Source: an uncultured Planctomycetota bacterium
GTDB taxonomy: Bacteria > Planctomycetota > Planctomycetia > Pirellulales > Thermoguttaceae
Assembly (NCBI GenBank): GCA_900318195.1
Contig: ONJR01000060.1
Location: 28,385 to 92,384, forward strand
DNA length: 64,000 nt
Reading direction: 5' to 3'
The notes beneath the pieces are model-generated. The model searched no databases and was not told where the DNA came from. It was given only the letters and a program-made list of their open reading frames with translations. The position numbers were made by a program, and so were the translations under genes. Positions 36,773-45,973 of this stretch are shown here, in pieces (the stretch's first letter is position 1; each line of letters begins with the position of its first letter).

Positions 36773-38041
36773 CTAATTAACAATTCGTCCGCCTCCTAGG
36801 AGTCGATCGCGCCAATAGCAGACCACCGCCTGACCAGGAGCAACGCCGTAACACGGCGCGTCGGCGCGTATGAACATAGAGCCGTCTTCTTTCGCGCGCA
36901 CGGTCGCCAAAGTTGATTCATTACGATAGCGGATTTTAATCTCGCATCGAAATTCCTCGTCAATCGGCACGTTTGCGTGCCAATTAGAATCGACGGCGCA
37001 AATCTCCGTCTTCGCAAGCGCGTCGTAAGAGCCGAGCGTAACGGCGCGCGAGCTCGGATCAATGCTCTGGACAAAGATTCGCTCGCCAAACCCCATTCCC
37101 AGTCCCTTACGTTGCCCTATCGTATAACGCTCGTACCCGCAATGCCGCCCAATAACTTTTCCTTCCTGAGATAGAAAAGCGCCTTCCGTTTGCGTAGGAA
37201 CGCGCGCCCAACGCTCTGGCTCGGAATCGACTATTGTACGGATGAAATTTACACGTTCTTTATCGGGAATAAAACATATTTCCTGGCTGTCTTTACGTTG
37301 CGCGACGGGCAAACCGTATGCCTGCGCTCTCAATCTAACGAGTGATTTATCGAACGCGCCGACCGGAAAGAGCGTTCGTTTGAGCGCGCCGCGACTAACG
37401 CCGTATAGAAAATACGATTGATCCTTCGCAGAAGGGGACCGTAGAATACAATGTTCGTCTTGCGCGCCGGCAAGCCATCCCGGCATATCGGCGTAACGTT
37501 CGGGCTCATTCTTTCTCAAATCGTCGATCCAATCCGCCGCGCGCCGCTTTTGCACATAGTGCCCGGTAGCCAGATAATCCGCGTTCCATCGCGTCGCGAC
37601 GTCTGCGAGAAGTCCAAATTTAATCGTCCGATTGCACAGAACGCACGGATTCGGCGTCTGAGCGGCGTAATACTGCTCAACGAAGTTGTCGACGATTTGC
37701 GCAAACGGCGCGTCGATATCGATAATATTGAGTTCTATTCCCAACGTAACGGCAACCTCAACAGCAGAGACGGCGTCAGCTGGAATAGCGAACGGCGCCC
37801 CTTCTCGTCTCCACTCGATTTCACGCAACGATTCGGCGCCAGACGCGTCGACCTTCCACATCCGCAACGCAACGTTAGGATCAAGACGCGCGCAAAACGC
37901 GTCCGATTCGTGCGGCGCTAACGCGCGTTGATAACGGTGTCGCATGAAAAGTCCAACAACGTCATAACCGCTCTCACGAAGCAACGCGGCGGAAACCCCG
38001 CTGTCAACGCCGCCAGATAAAGCAATGATTACTCTTTTCAT
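36773..38041 (-). CDS. mnmA: tRNA-specific 2-thiouridylase
   Basis: 422 residues. Adds sulfur to U34 of tRNA-Lys, -Glu and -Gln. It has the PP-loop ALSGGVDSGVSAALL at the N-terminus, the catalytic pair of cysteines in TPNPCVLCNR and QEICFIPD, the ATGHY and GRHCGYERYTIGQRKGLG segments and the C-terminal barrel ending at GQAVVCYW. A segment near residues 40-80 is slightly longer than in E. coli MnmA. The ATG has GGAGG at 7-nt spacing. No cysteine desulfurase gene is adjacent. Confidence 0.96.
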   Translation of the reverse strand: MKRVIIALSGGVDSGVSAALLRESGYDVVGLFMRHRYQRALAPHESDAFCARLDPNVALRMWKVDASGAESLREIEWRREGAPFAIPADAVSAVEVAVTLGIELNIIDIDAPFAQIVDNFVEQYYAAQTPNPCVLCNRTIKFGLLADVATRWNADYLATGHYVQKRRAADWIDDLRKNEPERYADMPGWLAGAQDEHCILRSPSAKDQSYFLYGVSRGALKRTLFPVGAFDKSLVRLRAQAYGLPVAQRKDSQEICFIPDKERVNFIRTIVDSEPERWARVPTQTEGAFLSQEGKVIGRHCGYERYTIGQRKGLGMGFGERIFVQSIDPSSRAVTLGSYDALAKTEICAVDSNWHANVPIDEEFRCEIKIRYRNESTLATVRAKEDGSMFIRADAPCYGVAPGQAVVCYWRDRLLGGGRIVN

Positions 38042-38151
38042 TATTAACCTCCCCCAAGACGTATTTCGTGCGTTACGCCAAGTCGCAACCGCAAAACCTC
38101 ATGTAACAAACGCATGAAGTGCGGGAAATTTGCAGTCGTCGCTTGTATTCG

Positions 38152-39525
38152 TTAACGAGCGCCGTCCATCTTGGGCGCGTTCATAAGCCATTCTTCCCCA
38201 ATATAGCGACCGAGTAAATAGAACTTCTGGTCAGGATACCATAGAATCGTTTTTCCATCGAATCGCGTAACGCTTGTATAAAATGAATTGCCAGACGGTC
38301 GATCAACGAAAAGTTGAGGCTCGCCAAACCAAATAGGTTGCTTAGCGTGAGCTTGATAGGTTCCAGCAATTAGATAAAGCGGTCCCCGAGTCTGCCACGG
38401 ATTCTTATCGTCGAAGTTGTACTTATTGTGAATCAACGCAAAATACCGACCGCTCGCCGCAGTTCCACCCTCCCAGTCGTATAACGGACATGGAGAAATC
38501 GGCTGCAAAAAGGGAGTTCCATTGTCGCGATCGCGCAAAATTTCAGGCTCAGTCCAGGTTTCGCCCAGATCCTCGCTCACAGACCAACATGGGAATCCCG
38601 AACCGGTGCGCATAAGAGCAAATAGCCTTCCGTCCGGTAATTTCACAATAGAGGGCTCCTCGCAGTACGCGCCTTTGGTTAACACACGGTCGTCTGTCAT
38701 GAACCAACGCGCAACAAGATCTCGCGGTTCAGGATCGTCGTCAAGATTATCGAATCGAATGAACTCGGTAACAGTGCGATATTTGTCGTGAAGCTGAGGA
38801 GCGGCATATCGAGTAACCCCGACAAGATACTTACCGTCGCGCCCTAATCGCAACGGATGTTGCCAGACGACCCACTCTGGCGGAATCGTTTCGTCAAGCG
38901 AGTCGTTAGACGTACGCGGCATTGGAATCAACTGCGGCGCCGACCACGTTTCACCTAAATCGTCGCTATAGATTCCAGCCATGAGTCCAGTGTGCTGACG
39001 ATTTGTCGAAACCTTACCTTCCTGGTATTGGTCGTAGATAACATAAATGCGCCCCGACTTTGAGACCATTGCGAATCCCCAGCTGGCAATCGGCACGTCG
39101 GAGTCAAAGGTCGCCGGACCAGCCAAAACGCGCGGAGGCTCCCAGGTGCGCCCGCAGTCAAAACTTCGCATAAAAGCAACGTGCTGATCGAGCGATCCTT
39201 CGCATGTCGCTTGACACACCGTCGCTAACAGCACGCCTTGGGGACCTTCAAAAACCTGAAAATGGTCGTTGTAGCAATCCCCTAATTTCTCAGGCTCAAC
39301 TTTTGGAATATACGCGATGAACTCCGGTTTAGTGCGCTGAACGTCTTTTGGAAAATCAGGCTTTTGCTCGCGTCGGCGATTGATCGTTGCGCGAACGCGT
39401 TCCGCATACTCCGCACGCCAGTCGTCCTTACTAGCGCTCTGCTGCGCAACACAAACGTCTGTAGGCGATAAGAGAGAGACGACTCCCCAAGCAACGAAAA
39501 ATAGCCGCGCTATCGATACGTTCAT
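38152..39525 (-). CDS. Secreted BNR-repeat (sialidase-like) protein
   Basis: 457 residues from the ATG at 39525 (a GTG five codons upstream is possible). The signal peptide ends near DVCVAQ. The mature part is a six-bladed-propeller sialidase-superfamily protein with Asp-box motifs SFDCGRTWEP, SDDLGETWSAP and SEDLGETWTEP. The catalytic arginine triad and Tyr/Glu pair of true sialidases cannot be confirmed by eye, so glycan hydrolysis is inferred only. It fits a polysaccharide-scavenging lifestyle. The next gene upstream is the DUF374 acyltransferase, 117 bp away. Confidence 0.82.
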   Translation of the reverse strand: MNVSIARLFFVAWGVVSLLSPTDVCVAQQSASKDDWRAEYAERVRATINRRREQKPDFPKDVQRTKPEFIAYIPKVEPEKLGDCYNDHFQVFEGPQGVLLATVCQATCEGSLDQHVAFMRSFDCGRTWEPPRVLAGPATFDSDVPIASWGFAMVSKSGRIYVIYDQYQEGKVSTNRQHTGLMAGIYSDDLGETWSAPQLIPMPRTSNDSLDETIPPEWVVWQHPLRLGRDGKYLVGVTRYAAPQLHDKYRTVTEFIRFDNLDDDPEPRDLVARWFMTDDRVLTKGAYCEEPSIVKLPDGRLFALMRTGSGFPCWSVSEDLGETWTEPEILRDRDNGTPFLQPISPCPLYDWEGGTAASGRYFALIHNKYNFDDKNPWQTRGPLYLIAGTYQAHAKQPIWFGEPQLFVDRPSGNSFYTSVTRFDGKTILWYPDQKFYLLGRYIGEEWLMNAPKMDGAR

Positions 39526-39641
39526 AGTCTGTTCACCCACCTTTTCTCATTCTCACCATCATTTCACGCGCGGCGCCATACCGCGCGCGGTTTATGACGA
39601 TTATACTGCACAATTCAGAAAAGGCAAGTGAACGCGCGCTA

Positions 39642-40400
39642 TTAGGCTTGAATCGCCGCCTGTTTAGGACGCGCAAAGTACATCGTTGAGAAGTTGGGAC
39701 CGGGAAGCACGCTGGACTCGTTTTCGTAAGAGACGCCTGACTCCGCCCACGCTTCCGCTTCGTCGCTCAGAGAGTTTAAAATCGTTTCTATCTGTGAGCG
39801 ATAATGCTCGAGCCCGTCGCGATCCAATTCGGGCGGCACAATAATGTCTGCGCTAGGAATGCAACGCGCGCGCGACCCAATACGTGGAATAGCAAATCGA
39901 TCCCAACTATTAAATCGGAACGGTCGATCATATCCGACGCCCATTGCGACGATTGGAATCTGTAATTTCGACGCGAGAAACACACACCCCGGCGCGAGTA
40001 CGCGTCGCGGACCGCGCGGTCCGTCCGGAGTAATTGTTAAGTGAAAGGCTTCCTCTTGTTCCTTTCGCATCATTTCACGCAACGCTTGGACGCCGCCTCG
40101 ATTGGTAGAACCTCGCACGCCGTCGAACCCCAGTAAGCGCGCTACGTCGGCAAGCACGTCGGCGTCTGAATGCTTGCTCAGTAGCATAGCCAGCCGACAT
40201 CTTTTGCGAAGATAAATGAAATACTGAATGTACTCATGCCAAAATATATAAATCCGACGTTTGCCGTCGTTCGCATAGGCGGGGTCTATAATCGGATCAT
40301 AATATGCCACGCGATAATCCAGGGTCGGGGCAACAAGATGAACCCCCAGTGAAACGAGCGCTCCCGCCGCGCTAATCAAGGTCTTGCTTCGTATTTTCAT
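39642..40400 (-). CDS. DUF374 lysophospholipid-type acyltransferase
   Basis: 252 residues. It begins with a hydrophobic segment and contains FWHEY...(x)n near residue 55, GGVQALREM, and the substrate-binding TPDGPRGPRR motif, which define the DUF374 branch of the LPLAT superfamily. These inner-membrane enzymes acylate lipid A-like or phospholipid acceptors. Together with the LptF/G permease in this window it fits an outer membrane with a lipopolysaccharide-like layer. It has a TATAAT promoter at 40467-40495. Confidence 0.85.
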   Translation of the reverse strand: MKIRSKTLISAAGALVSLGVHLVAPTLDYRVAYYDPIIDPAYANDGKRRIYIFWHEYIQYFIYLRKRCRLAMLLSKHSDADVLADVARLLGFDGVRGSTNRGGVQALREMMRKEQEEAFHLTITPDGPRGPRRVLAPGCVFLASKLQIPIVAMGVGYDRPFRFNSWDRFAIPRIGSRARCIPSADIIVPPELDRDGLEHYRSQIETILNSLSDEAEAWAESGVSYENESSVLPGPNFSTMYFARPKQAAIQA

Positions 40401-40466
40401 TAGTTAAACTCACAAATAGCGTCCTTGGTTGGACGCGCGTTTGACTCTTTGGAGAACGGCGACGGG

Positions 40467-40495
40467 ATTATATCGAAAAAGCGCGCGAACAGCAA
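40467..40495 (-). promoter_or_regulatory. Promoter of the DUF374 gene
   Basis: Minus-strand TTGCTG (40490-40495), 17-bp spacer, TATAAT (40467-40472), about 67 bp before the start codon. Confidence 0.6.
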
Positions 40496-40516
40496 GACAG
40501 ACTCCTTTGCGCGCGT

Positions 40517-40548
40517 AAAAAAAGCGCGCCCCGCAACCAGAGACGCGC
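40517..40548 (-). terminator. Intrinsic terminator of the membrane-protein gene
   Basis: On the minus strand a 9-bp stem (GCGCGTCTC with GGGGCGCGC, two wobble pairs), 7-nt loop, then seven T. It starts 22 bp after the stop of the gene at 40571. Confidence 0.85.
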
Positions 40549-40570
40549 AAAAAGACAACGTTCTAACGAT

Positions 40571-41560
40571 TTAGTTCGTTGCAACGGTCGACTGACTATA
40601 CGCGACGCTCGGAGCGCCAACGTTGAATTCCGCTTCCTCCTCGTCTTCTAACGCCGCCCCCGAATCGCCCGAAGGCGCAAAGTCGAAGTTCTCATCCCCT
40701 AACCCTGGACCAAAGTGTTCTCGATGCGAACTCGACGCTTCGAAGCGATAATCGTCAAAAGCCGGGTCGCTTAAAATTTTCCCAGCTTTATCGGGATCGG
40801 CGTACAAGACAACGTCGGCGTCATAGTGCGGATTGACATAGGAAGGCGCTCGCGGATCTGTAAGGTCGACGTCCTCGGCAAGCACGCCTTCGAAATCCTC
40901 AGGCGTCGCGTTGGGCGAACACAACTTTGCATTCCGCACGAGATCCGCGCGCAACTGATCCCGATATCTGAAATCGTTATAGATAAAAACGCCTAGCCCC
41001 GCTAAAGCGACGGAGACGGCAAAAAAGAAAAAACGATCCTTACGGGATCTCTTAATGGGTTCCTCTTGCGTCTCCTTTTTAACGCGCGGTTCCACAGTGA
41101 GAGGGGTCGTTTCAACACTCGGGTCTAACGGTCGAATATGATCGCCCCGATCTACCTTTTTTGCCGATTTTTCCGGCATTTCCTTTTCAATTTTACTCGG
41201 TTTTTCTTTTGCGACAGGCAGAGGAGTCGGCGAAGAGAGGGTTAAAAACCCGTCGGGATAATACAGCTCCTCGCTTACCTTCGCCGGTTCTGGCGGTCGA
41301 TCTTTCCGCGCAGCGTCTACCGAGGAATAGTAGGTAGGAGAATGAAGATCGAGAGTGGGCACAAAGAGAGGCGCCGCGTTTGTTGCGTTCGTAGCATTCT
41401 CCTGACGCTGAGCCATACATATAGTCTTTGGAAACGCAACGATCACAAACACCGCAAGAGCCAAGCTCGCGCTAGCGAATCGAACGATTCGCACCCTCAG
41501 CCGCTCGCGTCGCGTCGCGGAAGCGCAAACTCGCACACTTTCATGTTTATCAATCATCAT
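40571..41560 (-). CDS. Unknown two-TM membrane protein
   Basis: About 329 residues from ATG 41560 (an adjacent ATG at 41557 has better spacing to AGGG); function not recognised. The promoter at 41642-41670 puts the transcript start near 41635, which excludes the longer frame beginning at 41659. A short basic N-region is followed by a hydrophobic segment (about 28-45, signal anchor). A Pro/Lys/Glu-rich linker and a second membrane segment follow (FFFFAVSVALAGLGVFIY, about 180-197). The C-terminal part is acidic and ends in Glu/Asp-rich sequence. No enzymatic motif was seen. The linker between two helices suggests an envelope-spanning role. Confidence 0.7.
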   Translation of the reverse strand: MMIDKHESVRVCASATRRERLRVRIVRFASASLALAVFVIVAFPKTICMAQRQENATNATNAAPLFVPTLDLHSPTYYSSVDAARKDRPPEPAKVSEELYYPDGFLTLSSPTPLPVAKEKPSKIEKEMPEKSAKKVDRGDHIRPLDPSVETTPLTVEPRVKKETQEEPIKRSRKDRFFFFAVSVALAGLGVFIYNDFRYRDQLRADLVRNAKLCSPNATPEDFEGVLAEDVDLTDPRAPSYVNPHYDADVVLYADPDKAGKILSDPAFDDYRFEASSSHREHFGPGLGDENFDFAPSGDSGAALEDEEEAEFNVGAPSVAYSQSTVATN

Positions 41561-41641
41561 CAGCCCTAATCGACGAACTCGATCCCACAATATACCATCG
41601 CGCGACGCCCAACGGACGCGCGCTCCAATACGCTGGTCACT

Positions 41642-41670
41642 ATTATACCGAGAGAGCAAATAAATTTCAA
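41642..41670 (-). promoter_or_regulatory. Promoter of the membrane-protein gene
   Basis: Minus-strand TTGAAA (41665-41670), 17-bp spacer, TATAAT (41642-41647): close to consensus. Confidence 0.75.
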
Positions 41671-41877
41671 TCGTCCCCAGCCTAAAATCTCAAAGGACGC
41701 TCGGTCATTACGCTCCCTCTATCTTTCCTTTCGACCACGCCGATCAAATAGAAAACTGAAATCTAGTAAGAAATGAGTTCATCGCAAAACCTAGCGCTTA
41801 AAATCGTCGCATCTATCTCAATCGTCATTCCTCAACTTCAAGGCAGCCGCCATCCCTAACAAGAATGAAAAGAAAAT

Positions 41878-42245
41878 GAACGTTGGACTATAAGCCGGAT
41901 TCTGTACTCTTCAATCGAAGAGCAACGGTCATTTATCTCGACGATTAGTCGCCTAATCGCTCTAGCGGATTACCTGCGTCTTAAGGACGGATCACCCTCC
42001 GTTCACGAGAACGCGACGCTATTTATCCTTGCTCCCAACGGGGCTTGCCATGCCGTTTCAGTTACCTGAAACGCGGTGAGCTCTTACCTCGCCGTTTCAC
42101 CCTTACCCTTCGAAAAAGGCGGTTTACTTTCTGTTGCGCTTTCCCTAGTCTTACGACCGGCGGGTGTTACCCGTCGTTGCATCCTATGGAGTCCGGACTT
42201 TCCTCAGACAACCTTGGGTTGTCCGCGACCGTTCGTCCAACGTTC
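41878..42245 (-). ncRNA. rnpB: RNase P RNA, bacterial type A
   Basis: About 368-nt catalytic RNA that trims tRNA 5' leaders. The minus strand carries GAGGAAAGTCCGGACTCC near the 5' end and ACAGAATCCGGCTTATAG near the 3' end, the two strands of the conserved P4 core. P1 closes the molecule with an 11-bp perfect pairing (GAACGTTGGAC with GTCCAACGTTC). Internal GGTAAGGGTGAAACGG- and GTAAGAGCTCACCG-like segments match the conserved J11/12 region. Its own promoter lies immediately upstream. Confidence 0.97.
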
Positions 42246-42251
42246 AATTGA

Positions 42252-42279
42252 ATTATATTAAAGCGCGTCAAAAAATCAA
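42252..42279 (-). promoter_or_regulatory. Promoter of rnpB
   Basis: Minus-strand TTGATT (42274-42279), 16-bp spacer, TATAAT (42252-42257), about 7 nt before the P1 helix of the RNA. Confidence 0.8.
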
Positions 42280-42292
42280 TAGAGACGCAATC

Positions 42293-42325
42293 AAGCCGGG
42301 CGATCCCCTAGGAACCGCCCGGCTT
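42293..42325. terminator. Hairpin between the Cys-rich gene and rnpB
   Basis: Ten-bp perfect stem AAGCCGGGCG/CGCCCGGCTT, 13-nt loop. It should end the minus-strand Cys-rich gene just before the rnpB promoter. The U-tract is weak in that direction (TTGATT) and slightly better on the plus strand. Confidence 0.6.
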
Positions 42326-42386
42326 TCTATTTCAAGATCTTCTCAACACGGCGTGTCGCCGTATTGTCGTAGCGCGTTATCGCGTC

Positions 42387-43031
42387 TTAGTTGCAACCAG
42401 CAACAGCGGGAGCGCAAGGCGCTGGAGCGGGAGCGGGAGCGGCGCAACTGGCGCAAGGCGCCGGAGCGACGTCAACGGGACCGCAGGTCGCGCAGGAACC
42501 GCAATCAACGATGCACGGCTTGAAGAATCCGCAGTCGTCGGTCGGGGTCGTAACGTCGGCTAGCGCGCTGAACGCACCGTGTACGAGTTTGCATACGCCG
42601 TTGATCGGACGATGAACCGCATTGTAGAGGCACGGAGCGAGATACGGGAACATCGGCCCGGAGCAGGTCGGCGCGGGCAGCGCAGGACCGCATTCGCCGC
42701 AATCTCCGCAACCACCACAGGACGGAGCCGGAAGACCGCAACCGGGCAGATTCGACTTAACGATGGGACCGCAAGCGGGCGCAGCAGGAGCGGCGCACGG
42801 CGTGCAAGCAGGAGTAATCGTTACGGTCGAGAGGCACGGACGGCACGCTAGCAACGAGCGAAGTCCTCCGAAAAGTTCGCAGGAAGCGCCGGTGCAGGAG
42901 GCGCAAGGAGCGCAACTAGCGCATGAAATATCAGCGGCGGCGGCGCAGGGCGCGCAGTCTTGCGCAAAAGCGCTCGCAGAAGTGAAGATAGCCGCCAAAG
43001 CAACAAAGCAAGCAGTCAAACGAATTTTCAT
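42387..43031 (-). CDS. Secreted cysteine-rich protein
   Basis: 214 residues from ATG 43031, which follows AAGGAG at 10 nt. The signal peptide (MKIRLTACFVALAAIF..., cleavage near AFA/QD) precedes a mature chain with about 28 cysteines; one more lies in the signal peptide. Most are in CAPC, CASC, CGGCGDCGEC, CGSCATC and similar short-spaced motifs in Ala/Pro-rich sequence. A central segment with CLYNAVHRPINGVCKLVHG looks folded. No match to ferredoxins, metallothioneins or Kazal-type folds is evident. Planctomycetes have cysteine-rich envelope proteins cross-linked by disulfides, and that role is possible here but is inference. It ends at a hairpin before rnpB. Confidence 0.8.
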   Translation of the reverse strand: MKIRLTACFVALAAIFTSASAFAQDCAPCAAAADISCASCAPCASCTGASCELFGGLRSLLACRPCLSTVTITPACTPCAAPAAPACGPIVKSNLPGCGLPAPSCGGCGDCGECGPALPAPTCSGPMFPYLAPCLYNAVHRPINGVCKLVHGAFSALADVTTPTDDCGFFKPCIVDCGSCATCGPVDVAPAPCASCAAPAPAPAPCAPAVAGCN

Positions 43032-44017
43032 AGTAGGTAAACTCCTTTTAAACCTGGAAAGCCGAAGGGTCAATTAGCCGCTACTCCGCGTCAATCCATT
43101 CCGAAGATATCGAATCGTTCGATTAGCGCGTTTGAGTTGTCTCTCAAACTCTGGGCTTGACCGTCTGGTTAGCCCTAGCGCGTCTATCAAAGTCATCAAT
43201 ACAACGCGACCAATTGGGCCAGGACCTTTCGGCGAAAAAATTGACGATTGAAACCGTCTTATCGTCGTAATTGTCTCGCGTCGCTCGGCAACAAAGCCTT
43301 CGCGACTCGCGAACGAGCAAACTTACCAACGCATACATCGTTGCGCGTCGTCTGCGTCAAGAGGAACACATTGGAAATTTGCCTTACCTTTATCGTCCCG
43401 CAGGAAAGCGGTCTTTAAAGGATTTTACTGAAATCCGTTGAATTCCTCTCCGGCAAGGAATCGCAGGCGAGCGTCTAGCAGTCGTGCTCGCCGTCCTCCT
43501 CGCCGGCAACATTAATATCGGAAAGGTTCAGAAAGGGACTTCAGAAAAAGCGCGCTCTTTTCTGGAGCGCTCGTAAAGATTCCAACGCTACTTCCGTAGC
43601 TGAAATGAAGAAATTCTCTCAATTGTCAGGCGGTCGGCGCGGAGTTTTATTCGAGAAATAGCGAGTCAAACTCATCTTGTAACTATACGTGGAACGTTAA
43701 CGTTCGACGCATTCCGTTACCTTTTTCTTGCTCACAAATCGTCTGAAAAAAACCTAAAAAAACTCGTTGGCTGAGGGATGAGATGTTCAAGTATAACATA
43801 GATTTAGCTATTAAACCAATAAATCCAATTAATCCAATTGCAAGCATAAAACAGGATTAACAAAATAAGTAAAATAGAAAATCTATTCTTCGTCTCATAT
43901 GATACAATTCGGCGGTGGAAGAAAAAACAACTAAAAGAAAGAGGATCCCCTTTGTCATGCGACCAAGAGAATCCCCTACGTGCGGACGCGACAATATAGC
44001 CAATTGCTCAATCTTGA
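43032..44017. other. Long gene-free stretch with hairpins and AT-rich island
   Basis: Nearly 1 kb without a credible ORF on either strand. It contains five consecutive hairpins (43398-43564, listed separately), a perfect 14-bp palindrome GAACGTTAACGTTC (43692-43705) and an AT-rich stretch (about 43785-43905) next to the 3' end of the protease gene. Confidence 0.6.
43398..43564. other. Candidate structured RNA: five successive hairpins
   Basis: Stems read by eye: CCGC/GCGG (43398-43411), GGATTT/AAATCC (43420-43436), ATTCCT/AGGAAT (43442-43461), GGCGAGC/GCTCGCC (43466-43492) and CAGAAAA/TTTTCTG (43542-43564). No match to tmRNA, SRP RNA, 6S RNA or a riboswitch core was recognised. The strand cannot be decided and it may be chance pairing. 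Confidence 0.3.
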
Positions 44018-45973
44018 CTATAACGCCGCGCCCAACGTTGGCGCGTACGGCGACGGCGCACGTTGCGCGCGAACGTCGGTATGCGGAATTGTCTCCTCGA
44101 GTTTGAGAGCTTCCTTAACGCCGATCGCAAGGAATAAATCGCCGTCGAATTCCGGCTGTGGTCGATTCGCTCGACGAATGTATCCAACAAACTCACGCTC
44201 GTCGTCCGTTTTCGCCTCAGGCACGCCTTCAGAACGCTGAGAATCAACGGGAAGCCCATAAGCTTGGCTTGTCGGCGCCATTCGCGACTGACGTTCAAGC
44301 GCTTCCGCGATATCAACGTTAGGAGTAACGCCAACACCGCTGTATGCGCGTCCCTTCGGCGAATAAAACTTCTCCGTTGTCAGTCGCAACCCAGCGATCG
44401 GCTTTTGTCCAGCGTTCGCGACGTTGAGTTGTACGATCGCCTGAACCGTTCCCTTCCCATAGCTCTGGACGCCTACTACTACCGCGCGATTATTCTCCTG
44501 CATGGCTCCGGCAAAAATTTCCGCCGCGCTCGCACTGTTTGAATCGACGAGAATTACAAGCGGCAAATCGCACGCTTGCGAATTCTGCGCTCGGAATGCG
44601 TGATAGCCATTACGCCCGCGCGTTTGCACGATCATACCGTCGTTCAAAAAGAGCTCAGAAACGCTCACCGCCTCTTGGAGAAGACCTCCTGGGTTTTGGC
44701 GCAAATCGATTATTAACGCTTGCGCACCCTGCAACCTGAATTGCTCCAACGCTGCGGAAAGCTCGCTCGTCGTCGTTTTCTGGAAACAAGAAATCTTAAG
44801 GTAACCGATCGCGCCGGGCGCGTCGAGTATCCGGACGTCTTCAACGCTCGGAACCTCGATCGGGCGCCGAACGGCAACGACGGTGCGTTCACGCCCGTCA
44901 GCGCCACAAAGTCGCAAGGTTGTCCGCTCGCCTTCGACGCCTTGAAGTAAATCGCCGACTTCTGCGCCCGTGAGACGTTCTGTTGTGCGTCCGTCAATAG
45001 CTCTTATCTCGTCTCCTACGAGTATACCCGCTTCCTCAGCCGGACTCCTCGGAATAACTCGCGCAATGCGGTTCGGCGCGTCAACTTTTAGTTCTACGCC
45101 TATGCCGACAAACTTTCCGTCGATCAACGAAAAGACGTCGTCTACCTGAACCGGCGTCAGCGAGGCGGAGTACGCGTCGAGCGAACATACCGCCGACGCG
45201 AGAAATTCACATACGACGCCCGCTTCCGCCACGTTGAGTCGACGATTAAGCTGACGCGCCATCCAGAGCGCGGCTCGCCATACGTCCTCTTTTGTACCGA
45301 AGCGCTCGTTCTTCAAGCGTTCGCACATTATGCGATACGTCTCCAGAGCAATCGTCTTATACGCAACGGAGGTCTTATACTGTCGATAAAAAGCGTCTTC
45401 CTCTAACGCCTCGCCCAAACCAGCGACGCCAAGATCAAATAGCTCGCGGTAATTTGGCGAATCGACGTGATAACGATCGATATCGTCGAAAACCTCGTCG
45501 AAAACGTCGCGCGCGTCCTCAAGGGTTGCACGTCTCGTCAGCGCGACGAAATTTCCGTCCTGATACCGAGCGTCAATCTCTTGTCGTCGTCGCGCTTCGG
45601 CAAATTTAGCGCGTAGCGGCGCTGAATCGGGAAAAGCGCGCAGTCCTTTTTCGAATTTCTTCTTGGCGTCATACCATCGTTTCTGCCCCATGAGCGACTC
45701 GCCTTCTTCGAGAATGCGAGTCGCCTCGTCGTTCGCCACGAGCGAGAGATCGATCGCTTCAATCGGTCGCGCGCGCTCTAATTTAATGTCACGCATCTGG
45801 GACGGTTCGAGCGCGCGCAACGACTGTGGCGTCGTTTCACGCACGAAAGTTGAACCATTCGTCGCAGTCGGGGTCCACACGAACGTTCTACCGTTCGGTT
45901 CCTTTCCAACCGCGAGAGAACATATTAGAAGCGCCGAATATAATCCGACGCCCAATCGGAGGATTTGTAACAT
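44018..45973 (-). CDS. S41 carboxyl-terminal processing protease with PDZ domain
   Basis: 651 residues. A signal peptide (about 1-23) is followed by a helical TPR-like segment (ILEEGESLMGQKRWYDAKKKFEKG region) and a helical domain. A PDZ domain (about 260-345; GIGVELKV, AGILVGDEIRAIDG) and the S41 core come next. The catalytic serine lies in DSNSASAAEIFAGA and the lysine in QSYGKGTVQ, giving the Ser-Lys dyad. Substrate strands GYLKISCFQ and LIIDLRQNPGG are also clear. It would cleave C-termini of periplasmic proteins. The TPR-like front part is unusual for a standard Ctp. No operon partner is adjacent. Confidence 0.92.
   Translation of the reverse strand: MLQILRLGVGLYSALLICSLAVGKEPNGRTFVWTPTATNGSTFVRETTPQSLRALEPSQMRDIKLERARPIEAIDLSLVANDEATRILEEGESLMGQKRWYDAKKKFEKGLRAFPDSAPLRAKFAEARRRQEIDARYQDGNFVALTRRATLEDARDVFDEVFDDIDRYHVDSPNYRELFDLGVAGLGEALEEDAFYRQYKTSVAYKTIALETYRIMCERLKNERFGTKEDVWRAALWMARQLNRRLNVAEAGVVCEFLASAVCSLDAYSASLTPVQVDDVFSLIDGKFVGIGVELKVDAPNRIARVIPRSPAEEAGILVGDEIRAIDGRTTERLTGAEVGDLLQGVEGERTTLRLCGADGRERTVVAVRRPIEVPSVEDVRILDAPGAIGYLKISCFQKTTTSELSAALEQFRLQGAQALIIDLRQNPGGLLQEAVSVSELFLNDGMIVQTRGRNGYHAFRAQNSQACDLPLVILVDSNSASAAEIFAGAMQENNRAVVVGVQSYGKGTVQAIVQLNVANAGQKPIAGLRLTTEKFYSPKGRAYSGVGVTPNVDIAEALERQSRMAPTSQAYGLPVDSQRSEGVPEAKTDDEREFVGYIRRANRPQPEFDGDLFLAIGVKEALKLEETIPHTDVRAQRAPSPYAPTLGAAL

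Noticed and set aside
43144..43338. 64-codon minus-strand frame upstream of the Cys-rich gene
   Set aside because: No ribosome site and no coding character.
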